A DNA stretch of 32,868 bases from an uncultured Collinsella sp. (lineage in GTDB: Bacteria; Actinomycetota; Coriobacteriia; Coriobacteriales; Coriobacteriaceae): NCBI GenBank assembly GCA_900541195.1, contig UQIY01000024.1, forward strand, positions 1 to 32,868, given 5' to 3'. The notes under the pieces are model-generated. The model saw only the letters and a list, made by a program, of their open reading frames with translations, had not been told where the DNA came from and ran no database searches. Below, in pieces: positions 23,552-31,285 of the stretch (within the stretch, counting starts at the first letter, position 1; each line of letters begins with the position of its first letter). A program made the translations under genes and the position numbers.

Positions 23552-23688
23552 TTACATTTGAAATGTAAAACAAAGCCGTTCCCTGATGCCCAAGATCGCC
23601 TTGAAATGAGAAGGAATAGACCATGGGGTCATGCCTTCGAAATTGAAAGGCGAGGTTGGACATCAGGGGGCGGCGACTTTTACATTTC
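23552..23688. repeat. 129-nt near-palindrome between map and infA
   Basis: The interval 23560-23688 folds back on itself over about 60 base pairs at nearly 80 percent match. Left blocks GAAATGTAAAA, CCCTGATG, CGCCTT and GAAGG meet exact or near-exact complements on the right, with the turn around ACCATGGGGT (about 23620-23629). Just outside, TTACATTT-G-AAATGTAA (23552-23568) is a perfect small palindrome. The right edge includes the last two sense codons and the TAA of map. No ORF in it looks real. It could be a MITE-like insertion or a structured RNA. Confidence 0.75.
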
Positions 23689-24468
23689 TCCGCCTTGGAG
23701 GGAGCACCAAGCACCTTGGGCATCCGTGGTAAGAATCACCGGACCGTCATTGGTGATGGCGACGGTGTTCTCGTAGTGCGCGGCGGGCAGGTGGTCGTTG
23801 GTCGTAACGATCCAACCATCGGAGCCCGTGCTCACATGATTGGAACCCATCGTAACCATCGGCTCGATGGCGATGACCATACCGGCCTGAAGGCGAACGC
23901 CTCTCCCCTTCTTTCCATAATTTGGAACGTTGGGGTCCTCGTGCATCACATGGCCAATACCGTGCCCCACATAATCGCGAAGCACGCCATAGCCGTGAGA
24001 CTCGGCGAGAGACTGGACGGCATAGCCAATGTCCCCAATATGGTTACCGGGAACAGCCTGCTCGATTGCAGCCTTAAGGCAATCGCGCGTAACCTCGCAC
24101 AGGGCCTTGGCCTCGGGCGTAGGGGTACCGACGAAAAACGTCCAAGCGTTATCGCCGACCCAACCGTCGACAACAGCACCCGTATCGATGGAGATAATAT
24201 CGCCATCACGCAGGATCATGTCGGGATTGGGAATACCGTGCACCACGGCATCGTTAATCGATGCACAGATGGTACCAGGGAACCCGCCGTAGCCCTTAAA
24301 GGCCGGGGTGCCACCATGCATGCGGATAATCTGCTCCGCAAGCTGATCAAGCTCAAAGGTCGAAACACCAGGACGAACCATGGCTCCAACGTGGCGGAGC
24401 GCCATCTTAGATAGCGCTCCTGCCTTCTTCATCTGCTCGATTTGCGTTGCAGACTTAATCTTGATCAT
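23680..24468 (-). CDS. map: Methionine aminopeptidase, type I
   Basis: A 262-residue enzyme removing the initiator methionine. The five metal ligands are visible: D95, D106, H169 (GHGIGH), E202 (AIEPMV) and E233 (YENTVAI). It lacks the N-terminal zinc-finger extension of some actinobacterial paralogues. Its ATG overlaps the adk stop by 4 nt, so the two are coupled. The final codons and stop (GAA ATG TAA) form one edge of a long palindrome that fills the gap to infA. Confidence 0.97.
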   Translation of the reverse strand: MIKIKSATQIEQMKKAGALSKMALRHVGAMVRPGVSTFELDQLAEQIIRMHGGTPAFKGYGGFPGTICASINDAVVHGIPNPDMILRDGDIISIDTGAVVDGWVGDNAWTFFVGTPTPEAKALCEVTRDCLKAAIEQAVPGNHIGDIGYAVQSLAESHGYGVLRDYVGHGIGHVMHEDPNVPNYGKKGRGVRLQAGMVIAIEPMVTMGSNHVSTGSDGWIVTTNDHLPAAHYENTVAITNDGPVILTTDAQGAWCSLQGGEM

Positions 24469-25091
24469 AGACCGAGAGCCTCTTTGACATCCCCGTACAC
24501 GGTCTCGCGAGCCTGGTCACCGTTGACCGACTTGAGCAGACCCTGGCCACGATAGTAGTCGACGAGCGGGCTCGTGGACTTCTCGTAGACGTCGAGACGG
24601 TTCTTAATGGTCTCGGGCTTGTCGTCGTCGCGCTGATACATCTCGCCACCACACTTGGGGCAGGTAGCATCGGCAGCGGTGCCGGTGTAACCGCAGGCGC
24701 GGCAGGTGCGACGAGAAGACAGACGGTCGATGATGACCTCGGGGGCCACGTCGACCAGAAGGGCGCAGTCAATCTCGCGACCCATGGCAGAGAGCTCGGA
24801 ATCGAGCGTCACAGCCTGAGCGGTGTTGCGCGGGAAGCCATCGAGGATGAAACCCTGCTGGGCGTCATCGGCGGCAAGGCGCTCCTTGACAAGGTCGATC
24901 ACGAGCTGGTCGGGAACGAGCTCGCCGGCGTCCATGTACTTCTTAGCCTGAATACCAAGCTCGGTGCCACCCTTGACGGCAGCACGCAGCAGGTCGCCCG
25001 TGGAAATGTGAGCGACGCCGAACTCGGCGACGAGCTCCTGTGCGACGGTGCCCTTACCGGCACCCGGAGCTCCGAGCAATACGAGGTTCAT
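24465..25091 (-). CDS. adk: Adenylate kinase
   Basis: A 208-residue kinase interconverting ATP + AMP and 2 ADP. The P-loop is GAPGAGKGT (7-15) and the AMP site includes GFPRNTAQA. The long lid carries four cysteines (CRAC and CPKC), a structural zinc site. ATG 25091 is chosen because GGAGG lies 8-9 nt upstream; a TTG at 25097 would be too close to it. It lies 18 nt after secY and is coupled to map. Confidence 0.97.
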   Translation of the reverse strand: MNLVLLGAPGAGKGTVAQELVAEFGVAHISTGDLLRAAVKGGTELGIQAKKYMDAGELVPDQLVIDLVKERLAADDAQQGFILDGFPRNTAQAVTLDSELSAMGREIDCALLVDVAPEVIIDRLSSRRTCRACGYTGTAADATCPKCGGEMYQRDDDKPETIKNRLDVYEKSTSPLVDYYRGQGLLKSVNGDQARETVYGDVKEALGL

Positions 25092-25109
25092 GAGCAATCC
25101 TCCTCTAGC

Positions 25110-26396
25110 CTATTTAAAGAATCCATCGTAATCATACATCTTGATCTGGCCTTCGAGCTTGTCGACCGTGTCGAGCACGACGCCGACCATGATGAGGATG
25201 GACGTGCCGCCAAATGCCTGGATCAGCTGGTTACCCGTAAAGGAGAAGATGATCGAAGGCACGATGGCGATGAGCGCCAAGAAGACAGCGCTGGGAAGCG
25301 TGATCTTGTTGAGCGCGTTCTTGATGTAGGCCGCGGTAGCCCTGCCCGGACGGACGCCCGGAATAAAGCCGCCCTGCTTCTTAAGGTTGTCGGCCGTGTC
25401 ATCGGGGTTGAACACCATGGAGGTGTAGAAGTACGCGAAGAACACGATGAGGACAACATTAAGCACCCAGTTGAGCCAACCGGTCGAAAGCGCAGAGGCA
25501 ACTGCCTGAATCCAGCCGATGCCGGGGAAGAACACGGCAATCTGGGCCGGGAAGTACAGCAGCGCCGAAGCGAAGATGATCGGCACGACGCCCGCGGTGT
25601 TGACCTTGATGGGCAGGTAGGTGGTCTGGCCACCCATCATGCGACGGCCCACGACGCGCTTGGCGTAGGAGACCGGGATGCGGCGCTGGCCGCGCTCAAG
25701 GAAAACGATCAGCGGGATGACCAGCAAGATGATGGCGCAGATGATCACCATGGTGATGATGCCACCTGCGTTACCCTCGGTGCTGGAGAAAATCGCCTGC
25801 GGAAGACCGGCCATGATGTTCGCGAAGATGATCAGCGACATGCCATTGCCGATACCGCGCTGGGTGATGAGCTCACCAATCCACATGATCAGCATGGCGC
25901 CCGCGGTGAGCGTACCGACGATCATGAGGTCGAAGATGATCTCGGGAGCACCGGCGCCGTTGAAGCTAATGCCGAAGCTCTTAAAGAGGAAGAGGTAACC
26001 CACGGAGTTGAGGATAGCCAGAGCCAAGGTGAGGTAACGCGAATACTGCGTAATCTTGGTCTGACCGACCTCGCCCTCGCGGGCAAGCTCATGCAGGGAA
26101 GGCACGACGGCCTGGAGCATCTGGAGGATAATCGAGCTCGTGATGTACGGCATGATGCCCAAAGAGAACACCGAGACATAGCTCAACGCGCCACCAGAGA
26201 AAAGATTCAGGAGGGCCATAGCACCTGCGGCGACCGAGTTGCTCCCGGTCGAGAAAAGGCCCAGCATCCCCTGGAAGGGAATGCCGGGCACAGGAACGTG
26301 CGCACCAATGCGGTACACGACGAGCATAGCTATGGTAAAAAGAATCTTTTCGCGCAGTTCTTTGATGCGGAAAGCATTCTTAAGACCATTTAGCAC
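25110..26396 (-). CDS. secY: Protein translocase subunit SecY
   Basis: 428 residues with about ten membrane helices forming the Sec channel. Conserved parts include the start FRIKELREKILFT, the plug region after PVPGIP, GITQRGIGNG-type helix 5 region (ITQRGIGNGMS) and FIPGVRPGRAT in the cytosolic loop that contacts SecA and the ribosome. The start overlaps the rplO stop by 7 nt, giving translational coupling. Confidence 0.98.
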   Translation of the reverse strand: MLNGLKNAFRIKELREKILFTIAMLVVYRIGAHVPVPGIPFQGMLGLFSTGSNSVAAGAMALLNLFSGGALSYVSVFSLGIMPYITSSIILQMLQAVVPSLHELAREGEVGQTKITQYSRYLTLALAILNSVGYLFLFKSFGISFNGAGAPEIIFDLMIVGTLTAGAMLIMWIGELITQRGIGNGMSLIIFANIMAGLPQAIFSSTEGNAGGIITMVIICAIILLVIPLIVFLERGQRRIPVSYAKRVVGRRMMGGQTTYLPIKVNTAGVVPIIFASALLYFPAQIAVFFPGIGWIQAVASALSTGWLNWVLNVVLIVFFAYFYTSMVFNPDDTADNLKKQGGFIPGVRPGRATAAYIKNALNKITLPSAVFLALIAIVPSIIFSFTGNQLIQAFGGTSILIMVGVVLDTVDKLEGQIKMYDYDGFFK

Positions 26397-26839
26397 GGCA
26401 GCTCGACCTTTCCGCCGGCGGCCTCGATCTTGGCCTGCGCAGAGGCGCTGACCTTGTCGACCTTGACCGTGAACTTCTTGGTGAGCTCACCATTGCCGAG
26501 CACCTTGACGGGCTCGAACTCGCTCTTGGTGATGCGAGCGGCCTTAAGAGCGGCACCGTCGATCACAGCGCCGTCCTCGAACTTACGCTCGAGACGCTCG
26601 ACGTTGACAGCGGTGTACTCGATACGACGGGGGTTGCGGAAGCCCGGAAGCTTGGGCAGGCGCATAGCCAGCGGAGTCTGGCCACCCTCGAAGCCGGCAC
26701 CCTTGGTGCCACCAGAGCGGGAACCCTGGCCCTTCTGGCCGCGGCCAGAAGTGGTGCCGTGACCCGAAGAATTGCCACGGCCGACGCGCTTGCGGTTCTT
26801 GGTGGAACCGGGCGCGGGAGTAAGATCGTGAAGCTGCAT
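26390..26839 (-). CDS. rplO: 50S ribosomal protein L15
   Basis: 149 residues. The basic Gly-rich N-terminus (RVGRGNSSGHGTTSGRGQKG), the GGQTPLAMRLPK block and the C-terminal AGGKVELPC identify L15. It overlaps secY by 7 nt and lies 3 nt after rpmD. Confidence 0.97.
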   Translation of the reverse strand: MQLHDLTPAPGSTKNRKRVGRGNSSGHGTTSGRGQKGQGSRSGGTKGAGFEGGQTPLAMRLPKLPGFRNPRRIEYTAVNVERLERKFEDGAVIDGAALKAARITKSEFEPVKVLGNGELTKKFTVKVDKVSASAQAKIEAAGGKVELPC

Positions 26840-26842
26840 TTG

Positions 26843-27025
26843 CTACTCCTCTACAATCTCGACAAGGTGCTTGACCTTGAAGATCATGCCGCGGACGGAC
26901 TCGTTGTCAGCAATCTCGCGAACCTCGCGGATCCTGTGGAGACCGAGGGCACGGACAGTACGGACCTGGTCCTGCTTGCAACCATTGGTGCTGCGGACCT
27001 GCTTGATCTTGATGGTGTCAGCCAT
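26843..27025 (-). CDS. rpmD: 50S ribosomal protein L30
   Basis: 60 residues. IKQVRSTNGCKQDQVRTVRAL followed by GLHRIREVREIAD and VRGMIFKVKHLV are typical L30. It is packed between rpsE (2-nt gap) and rplO (3-nt gap). Confidence 0.97.
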   Translation of the reverse strand: MADTIKIKQVRSTNGCKQDQVRTVRALGLHRIREVREIADNESVRGMIFKVKHLVEIVEE

Positions 27026-27027
27026 GC

Positions 27028-27552
27028 TTAGTTCTCCTTACCGACGAACATCTCGGAGACCGTCAGGCCACGGCGAGCCGCGACGTCCTCAGGGCTGGAG
27101 AGCTCCTTGAGGCCCTCGACGGCAGCCTTGATGATGTTAAGGCCGTTGTCGGTACCGAGGGACTTGGACAGGACGTTCTTGATGCCAGCAAGCTCAAAGA
27201 GGGGGCGCACAGCGCCGCCGGCGATAACGCCGGTACCCTCGACAGCGGGCTTGATGATGATGCGGCCGGCACCAAAGTGACCGAGAACCTCGTGCGGGAT
27301 GGTGCCCTGATCGGTCACCGGCACGTGGAACATGTTCTTCTTGGCATCGAGAGACGCCTTGGAGATGGCCAGGGGCACCTCAGCGGACTTGCCCATGCCA
27401 ACGCCGACGTTGCCCTTGCCGTCGCCAACGACGACGAGAGCGACGAGGCTCATGCGACGACCACCCTTGACGGTCTTCGACACGCGGTTGATGTAAACGA
27501 CGCGCTCCTCGAACTCGGAGGCCTCGCGCTGCTGCTTCTGATTACGAGCCAT
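27028..27552 (-). CDS. rpsE: 30S ribosomal protein S5
   Basis: 174 residues. The N-terminal double-stranded RNA-binding domain has VVYINRVSKTVKGGRRMSL and the VGDGKGNVGVGMGKS block. The C-terminal half has GAGRIIIKPAVEGTGVIAGG. S5 sits at the mRNA entry and contributes to decoding accuracy. It is 14 nt after rplR. Confidence 0.98.
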   Translation of the reverse strand: MARNQKQQREASEFEERVVYINRVSKTVKGGRRMSLVALVVVGDGKGNVGVGMGKSAEVPLAISKASLDAKKNMFHVPVTDQGTIPHEVLGHFGAGRIIIKPAVEGTGVIAGGAVRPLFELAGIKNVLSKSLGTDNGLNIIKAAVEGLKELSSPEDVAARRGLTVSEMFVGKEN

Positions 27553-27566
27553 GTGCTACATACCTC

Positions 27567-27935
27567 CTAGAACTCGAGACCGGCGGCACGAGCACCGTCG
27601 GCGAGGGCCTTGACGCGGCCATGGTAGATACGGCCACCGCGATCGAAGGCGACCTTGGTGATGCCGGCCTCGATGGCGCGCTTGCCAACGAGCTGACCGA
27701 CCTTCTCCGCAGCCTCCTTGTTCGAGGTGTGGGTGCCCTTGAACTCGGCCTCGAGGGTCGAGGCAGAGACGAGCGTCAGGCTGGAGCCCTTGCTGTCGTC
27801 GATGATCTGGGCATAGATGTTGGCGTTAGTACGGGTCACGCGAAGACGCGGACGCTCGGCGGTACCCGAGACCTTGCCGCGAACACGACGCTGACGACGC
27901 TTGAGGCCTTCCAGCTTCGCCTTATGCTTGTTCAT
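27567..27935 (-). CDS. rplR: 50S ribosomal protein L18
   Basis: 122 residues. RRQRRVRGKVSGTAERPRL, the middle IYAQIIDDSKG and the end DRGGRIYHGRVKALADGAR are standard. It binds 5S rRNA together with L5. It lies 75 nt after rplF, and a hairpin occupies that gap. Confidence 0.97.
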   Translation of the reverse strand: MNKHKAKLEGLKRRQRRVRGKVSGTAERPRLRVTRTNANIYAQIIDDSKGSSLTLVSASTLEAEFKGTHTSNKEAAEKVGQLVGKRAIEAGITKVAFDRGGRIYHGRVKALADGARAAGLEF

Positions 27936-27963
27936 ACGTAAACTCCTAAAAAGGTTGATCTTG

Positions 27964-27985
27964 CCAGCACCTGACGGGGTGCTGG
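27964..27985 (-). promoter_or_regulatory. Intercistronic hairpin between rplF and rplR
   Basis: CCAGCACC and GGTGCTGG form a perfect 8-bp stem with a 6-nt loop in the 75-nt gap. A T5 run follows on the minus strand, but 10 nt away. It may be an RNA processing or stability element rather than a terminator. Confidence 0.45.
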
Positions 27986-28010
27986 TCTTATGCGAGTGAG
28001 TCGGTTACGA

Positions 28011-28547
28011 CTACTTGGCGGCCTTACCCAGCTTGCGGCGGATGTGCTCGCCAACATAGTGGATACCCTTGCCCTTGTAAGGCTCGGGAGGACGATGACC
28101 GCGGATCTCAGCGGCGATCTGACCGACCTGCTGCTTGTTGATACCCTTGACGTTCACGTGGGTGTTGTCGGGAACCTCGAAGGTGATGCCCTCGGGAGCC
28201 TCGACGATCACGGGGTGCGAGAAGCCCAGGGAGAACTCGAGGTTCTTGCCCTTCTGCTGCACGCGGTAACCGACGCCGGCGAGCTCGAGCTTCTTCTCGA
28301 AGCCCTCGGAAACGCCAACAACCATGTTGTGGATGAGGGCGCGGGTGAGGCCGTGGCGGGCACGGGTCTCACGCTCGTCGTCGGGACGGGAAACGGTGAG
28401 GACGTTGTCCTCGACGTTGATAGCGAGCTTCTCAAAGACATCGAGCTCGAGCTGGCCCTTGGGGCCCTTGACGACAACGTTGTTGCCGTTGACTGCCACT
28501 TCGACTCCGGCGGGAATCTGGACAGGCTTATTACCGATACGAGACAC
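28011..28547 (-). CDS. rplF: 50S ribosomal protein L6
   Basis: 178 residues. MSRIGNKPVQIPAGVEV at the start and the C-terminal KINKQQVGQ-like block (VKGINKQQVGQIAAEIRGHR) with PEPYKGKGIHY identify L6. It lies near the sarcin-ricin loop and the L12 stalk base. It is 33 nt after rpsH. Confidence 0.97.
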   Translation of the reverse strand: MSRIGNKPVQIPAGVEVAVNGNNVVVKGPKGQLELDVFEKLAINVEDNVLTVSRPDDERETRARHGLTRALIHNMVVGVSEGFEKKLELAGVGYRVQQKGKNLEFSLGFSHPVIVEAPEGITFEVPDNTHVNVKGINKQQVGQIAAEIRGHRPPEPYKGKGIHYVGEHIRRKLGKAAK

Positions 28548-28580
28548 GGTGATCTCCTTTCCTTCTACCTACCGAGCGAA

Positions 28581-28979
28581 TTACCAGACGTAAGCGATGA
28601 TCTCGCCGCCGACGTTGTGCTTGCGAGCATCGCGGTCGGTCATGACGCCATGGCTGGTGGAAATAATGGCGGTACCAAGGCCACCGCGGACGCGGGGCAT
28701 GTCGGCAACGCCGGTGTACTTACGCAGGCCCGGCTTGGAAATGCGGCGGATGCCGTTGATGACCTTAGCCTTCTTGGGACCATACTTAAGCGTGATGTGC
28801 AGAGTCTTCTGGGGAACGGTGTCCTCGACATCGTAGCCCTCGATGTAGCCCTCCTCGTGCAGAACACGAGCGATCTCGACGAGCTTCTTGCTGCTCGGCA
28901 TGGAGACCGTGGCCTTGTTCACAGAGTTAGCGTTACGGATGCGCGTAAGCATATCTGCGATCGGGTCTGTAAGGTTCAT
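28581..28979 (-). CDS. rpsH: 30S ribosomal protein S8
   Basis: 132 residues. DPIADMLTRIRNAN near the start and TSHGVMTDRDARKHNVGGEI near the end are typical. S8 binds helix 21 of 16S rRNA and in E. coli represses the spc operon at a site near rplE. No such site could be identified with confidence here. It lies 119 nt after rpsZ, with a hairpin in the gap. Confidence 0.97.
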   Translation of the reverse strand: MNLTDPIADMLTRIRNANSVNKATVSMPSSKKLVEIARVLHEEGYIEGYDVEDTVPQKTLHITLKYGPKKAKVINGIRRISKPGLRKYTGVADMPRVRGGLGTAIISTSHGVMTDRDARKHNVGGEIIAYVW

Positions 28980-29020
28980 ACAGATTCTCCTTCGTTCTTG
29001 ATGAACACGTGCTCTTGGTT

Positions 29021-29043
29021 CTTCGCCGCCCTTAACGGCAAAG
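29021..29043 (-). promoter_or_regulatory. Intercistronic hairpin between rpsZ and rpsH
   Basis: On the minus strand CTTTGCCG and CGGCGAAG form an 8-bp stem around TTAAGGG. One pair is U-G on the mRNA strand and would be C-A on the other strand, so selection on the mRNA is plausible. Confidence 0.4.
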
Positions 29044-29098
29044 CCTAACTAGCGCGTTTTCCCTGTTCCAAACGGATGCTTGAAACGCTGGTAGTGAC

Positions 29099-29284
29099 TT
29101 ACCAGCTGGCCTTCTTAACGCCGGGAAGCTCGCCCTTGAGTGCAAGCTCACGGAAGCAGACACGGCACAGGCCGAACTTGCGGTACACAGAGTGCGGACG
29201 GCCGCAGCGCTGGCAGCGCGTGTACTCACGAGTAGAGAACTTCTGCTTGCGATTGCACTTGACGATCATCGATGTCTTAGCCAC
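29099..29284 (-). CDS. rpsZ: 30S ribosomal protein S14, type Z
   Basis: 61 residues, the short zinc-binding form. The ligands are C24, C27, C40 and C43 (CQRC and CRVC). The end GELPGVKKASW is standard. It is 79 nt after rplE, and a strong hairpin lies in that gap. It is often annotated rpsN. The zinc forms of both S14 and L36 in one operon suggest no zinc-free replacement at this locus. Confidence 0.97.
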   Translation of the reverse strand: MAKTSMIVKCNRKQKFSTREYTRCQRCGRPHSVYRKFGLCRVCFRELALKGELPGVKKASW

Positions 29285-29318
29285 TTATATCCTCCTCACA
29301 TAGAGTATTGTTCGCCCC

Positions 29319-29348
29319 AAGCGCCGCCCCCTTGTGGGAACGGCGCTT
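29319..29348 (-). promoter_or_regulatory. Intercistronic hairpin between rplE and rpsZ
   Basis: On the minus strand AAGCGCCG-TT-CCC, loop ACAA and GGG-GG-CGGCGCTT form a continuous 13-bp stem if two U-G pairs are counted. The same positions mismatch on the plus strand. No T-tract follows. It may act as an RNA stabiliser, processing site or protein-binding site. Confidence 0.5.
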
Positions 29349-29363
29349 ATAGGGCAGGTGAAC

Positions 29364-29921
29364 CTATTTCTTGAACGGGAAACCGAAGGCGTCCAGAAGG
29401 GCCTTGGCCTCCTCATCGGTATTGGCGGTGGTCACGAAAGTGATGTCCATACCACGCTGGTGATCGACGGAATCGAAGTCGATCTCGGGGAAGATGAGCT
29501 GCTCGGTGACGCCCATGGAGAAGTTACCACGGCCGTCGAAGCTCTTGGCGGAGATGCCGCGGAAGTCGCGGATACGGGGGATCGCGACGGAGGTCAGACG
29601 ATCGAAGAACTCCCACATACGGTCGCCACGCAGGGTAACCTTGCAGCCGATCGGCATACCAGCGCGCAGGCGGAAGGTAGCGATGGACTTGCGGGCACGG
29701 GTGATCATCGGCTGCTGGCCGGTGATGGCGCGCAGGTCGCGCACGGCACCGTCGATGGCCTTGGAATCGGTAGCGGCCTCGCCGACACCCATGTTCACGA
29801 CGATCTTCTCAAACTTGGGGATCATCATGACGTTCTCGTACTGGAACTTGTCCTGAAGCTGCTGCTTGACCTCGTTGTTGTACTTGGTCTTCAGACGCGG
29901 CACATACTTCTCTTCTGCCAT
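29364..29921 (-). CDS. rplE: 50S ribosomal protein L5
   Basis: 185 residues. PKFEKIVVNMGVGEA, GQQPMITRARKSIA and the C-terminal GMDITFVTTANTDEEAKALL identify L5, which binds 5S rRNA. AAGGAG precedes the ATG. It is normally preceded by rplX and rplN; here it is the first gene of its unit. Upstream are a promoter-like sequence (30059-30087) and then the end of xdhC on the same strand. Confidence 0.97.
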   Translation of the reverse strand: MAEEKYVPRLKTKYNNEVKQQLQDKFQYENVMMIPKFEKIVVNMGVGEAATDSKAIDGAVRDLRAITGQQPMITRARKSIATFRLRAGMPIGCKVTLRGDRMWEFFDRLTSVAIPRIRDFRGISAKSFDGRGNFSMGVTEQLIFPEIDFDSVDHQRGMDITFVTTANTDEEAKALLDAFGFPFKK

Positions 29922-30058
29922 TGTTCACTCCTTCTTGGGGTTTTAAGCACGGGGCGTGGCCACGGTGGGTTGTCCTCGTGCCTCCTGGCTGCATCCGCAC
30001 CGCTCATGGCATTTTGCGGTTTGGACTCGACGCAGCAGGAGCCGACAAAACAATCGGT

Positions 30059-30087
30059 ACTATACGCGCATTGAGTGCGTATTTCCA
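30059..30087 (-). promoter_or_regulatory. Candidate promoter of the rplE-rplQ operon
   Basis: On the minus strand TGGAAA (30087-30082), a 17-nt spacer and TATAGT (30064-30059) match four and five of six consensus bases. A short dyad (TACGC and GCGTA) lies in the spacer. The leader to rplE would be about 130 nt and contains GC-rich inverted segments (about 29947-29981). Confidence 0.5.
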
Positions 30088-30148
30088 GAAAAACCTCGTC
30101 TGCCTGCACAACTCCACAACTCCCCCGCACAAATGGATCCCAAAAAGC

Positions 30149-30215
30149 AGTTGCGGTGAAATAGTTCCCGGCTGACCGCCCGCTAGGCTTATCTAGGAAC
30201 TATTTCACCGCAACT
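30149..30215. repeat. 20-bp perfect inverted repeat / terminator behind xdhC
   Basis: AGTTGCGGTGAAATAGTTCC (30149-30168) and its exact complement (30196-30215) enclose 27 nt. On the minus strand it is followed by TGCTTTTT, so it can terminate the xdhC transcript before the ribosomal operon. The arm sequence is one I associate with dispersed Collinsella repeats, from memory. Confidence 0.75.
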
Positions 30216-30232
30216 TATTGGTGGGGATGCGA

Positions 30233-31276
30233 TTAGCGCTTGCGGGGGACGAGTTTGGTGCGACGCAGGTGGATCATCTCGGCGGCGATGGAGATGGCGA
30301 TCTCTTCGGGATCCTCCGCCTGAATGGCAACGCCGATCGGCAGGTGCAGCTCGTCGATCTGGTCCTGCGTAAAGCCCTCCTGCTCCAGGCGGGCGCGCAC
30401 AAAGGCAGTCTTGCGACGCGATCCCAGGCAGCCTAGGTAGGCAGGCTTGGCGCGCATGGCCTGAATCACCACGTCGATATCGGACTTGTGACCCGCCGTG
30501 GCGACGACCACCAGGTCGCGCGGGCCGATGGGGCACTGCTTGATTAGGTTCTTGTAGTCGACCAGACGACGGTCGTAGACACCGGGCACCCATTCGGGGG
30601 TCAGCGTGCCGGGGCGGTCGTCGCAAGCCACGACGGCAAAGCCCGCCGCCGTGAGCACCCGCGCCGTCGCAGCGCCCACGTGACCGCAGCCAAAGATATA
30701 GGTCAGGCCCTCGGGGCAGAGTGTCTCGATGTGCGCCGCGGGAATCTCGGAGGCCGCGTTGGTGTAGGTGACCTTACTCCCCTCCTCCACCAGCGAAAGC
30801 CCGGGGCAGCCCGCAATGGTGCGGCGCGATTCCTCGCCATGGTACTCGGCCACATCGCCCTCGAGGGCCTGGATGACAAACGGTTCAAAGTCGATGACGA
30901 AGTCGCCGATGCGCCGATAGGCCAAGACGTCGGCGATTTCCTGGAACAACGACGCCTGAGTCGCATCCAGATGCAGGTAGCACAGGCAGATGGCTCCGCC
31001 GCAGATCATGCCGGTATCGGAGTTCTCGCCGCCCATGGTGTAGCGGACCAGACGCGACTGCCCCGCGCTCAGGAGCTCGCGCGCCTCATCCAGCGCAAAG
31101 AGCTCGATCTTGCCGCCGCCGATGGTACCCGCTTGGCTGCCATCGGCAAAGACGGCCATCCAGGCGCCCACGCCGCGCGGCGATGACCCTGCCGTGCCGG
31201 CCACGACCACCAGCTCGCACGTCTTACCAGCCTTCAGAGCGCCAAGCGCCGCATTCACCACATCGAGCTTTTCCAT
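30233..31276 (-). CDS. XdhC/CoxI family molybdenum hydroxylase maturation protein
   Basis: A 347-residue two-domain protein. The N-terminal XdhC/CoxI domain has GSSPRGVGAWMAVFADG and GTIGGGKIE. The C-terminal Rossmann domain starts near residue 190 with TYIFGCGHVGAATA and ends with LHLPIGVAI. Family members bind the molybdenum cofactor, promote its sulfuration and insert it into xanthine dehydrogenase-type enzymes. It lies 9 nt after yqeB, in one operon. No hydroxylase gene is in the window. Confidence 0.9.
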   Translation of the reverse strand: MEKLDVVNAALGALKAGKTCELVVVAGTAGSSPRGVGAWMAVFADGSQAGTIGGGKIELFALDEARELLSAGQSRLVRYTMGGENSDTGMICGGAICLCYLHLDATQASLFQEIADVLAYRRIGDFVIDFEPFVIQALEGDVAEYHGEESRRTIAGCPGLSLVEEGSKVTYTNAASEIPAAHIETLCPEGLTYIFGCGHVGAATARVLTAAGFAVVACDDRPGTLTPEWVPGVYDRRLVDYKNLIKQCPIGPRDLVVVATAGHKSDIDVVIQAMRAKPAYLGCLGSRRKTAFVRARLEQEGFTQDQIDELHLPIGVAIQAEDPEEIAISIAAEMIHLRRTKLVPRKR

Positions 31277-31285
31277 TGCAATTTC

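Noticed and set aside
23538..23723. A 61-codon minus-strand ORF in the map-infA gap
   Set aside because: It lies inside the long palindrome, overlaps map and has no recognisable sequence. Open frames on both strands are expected in a palindrome.
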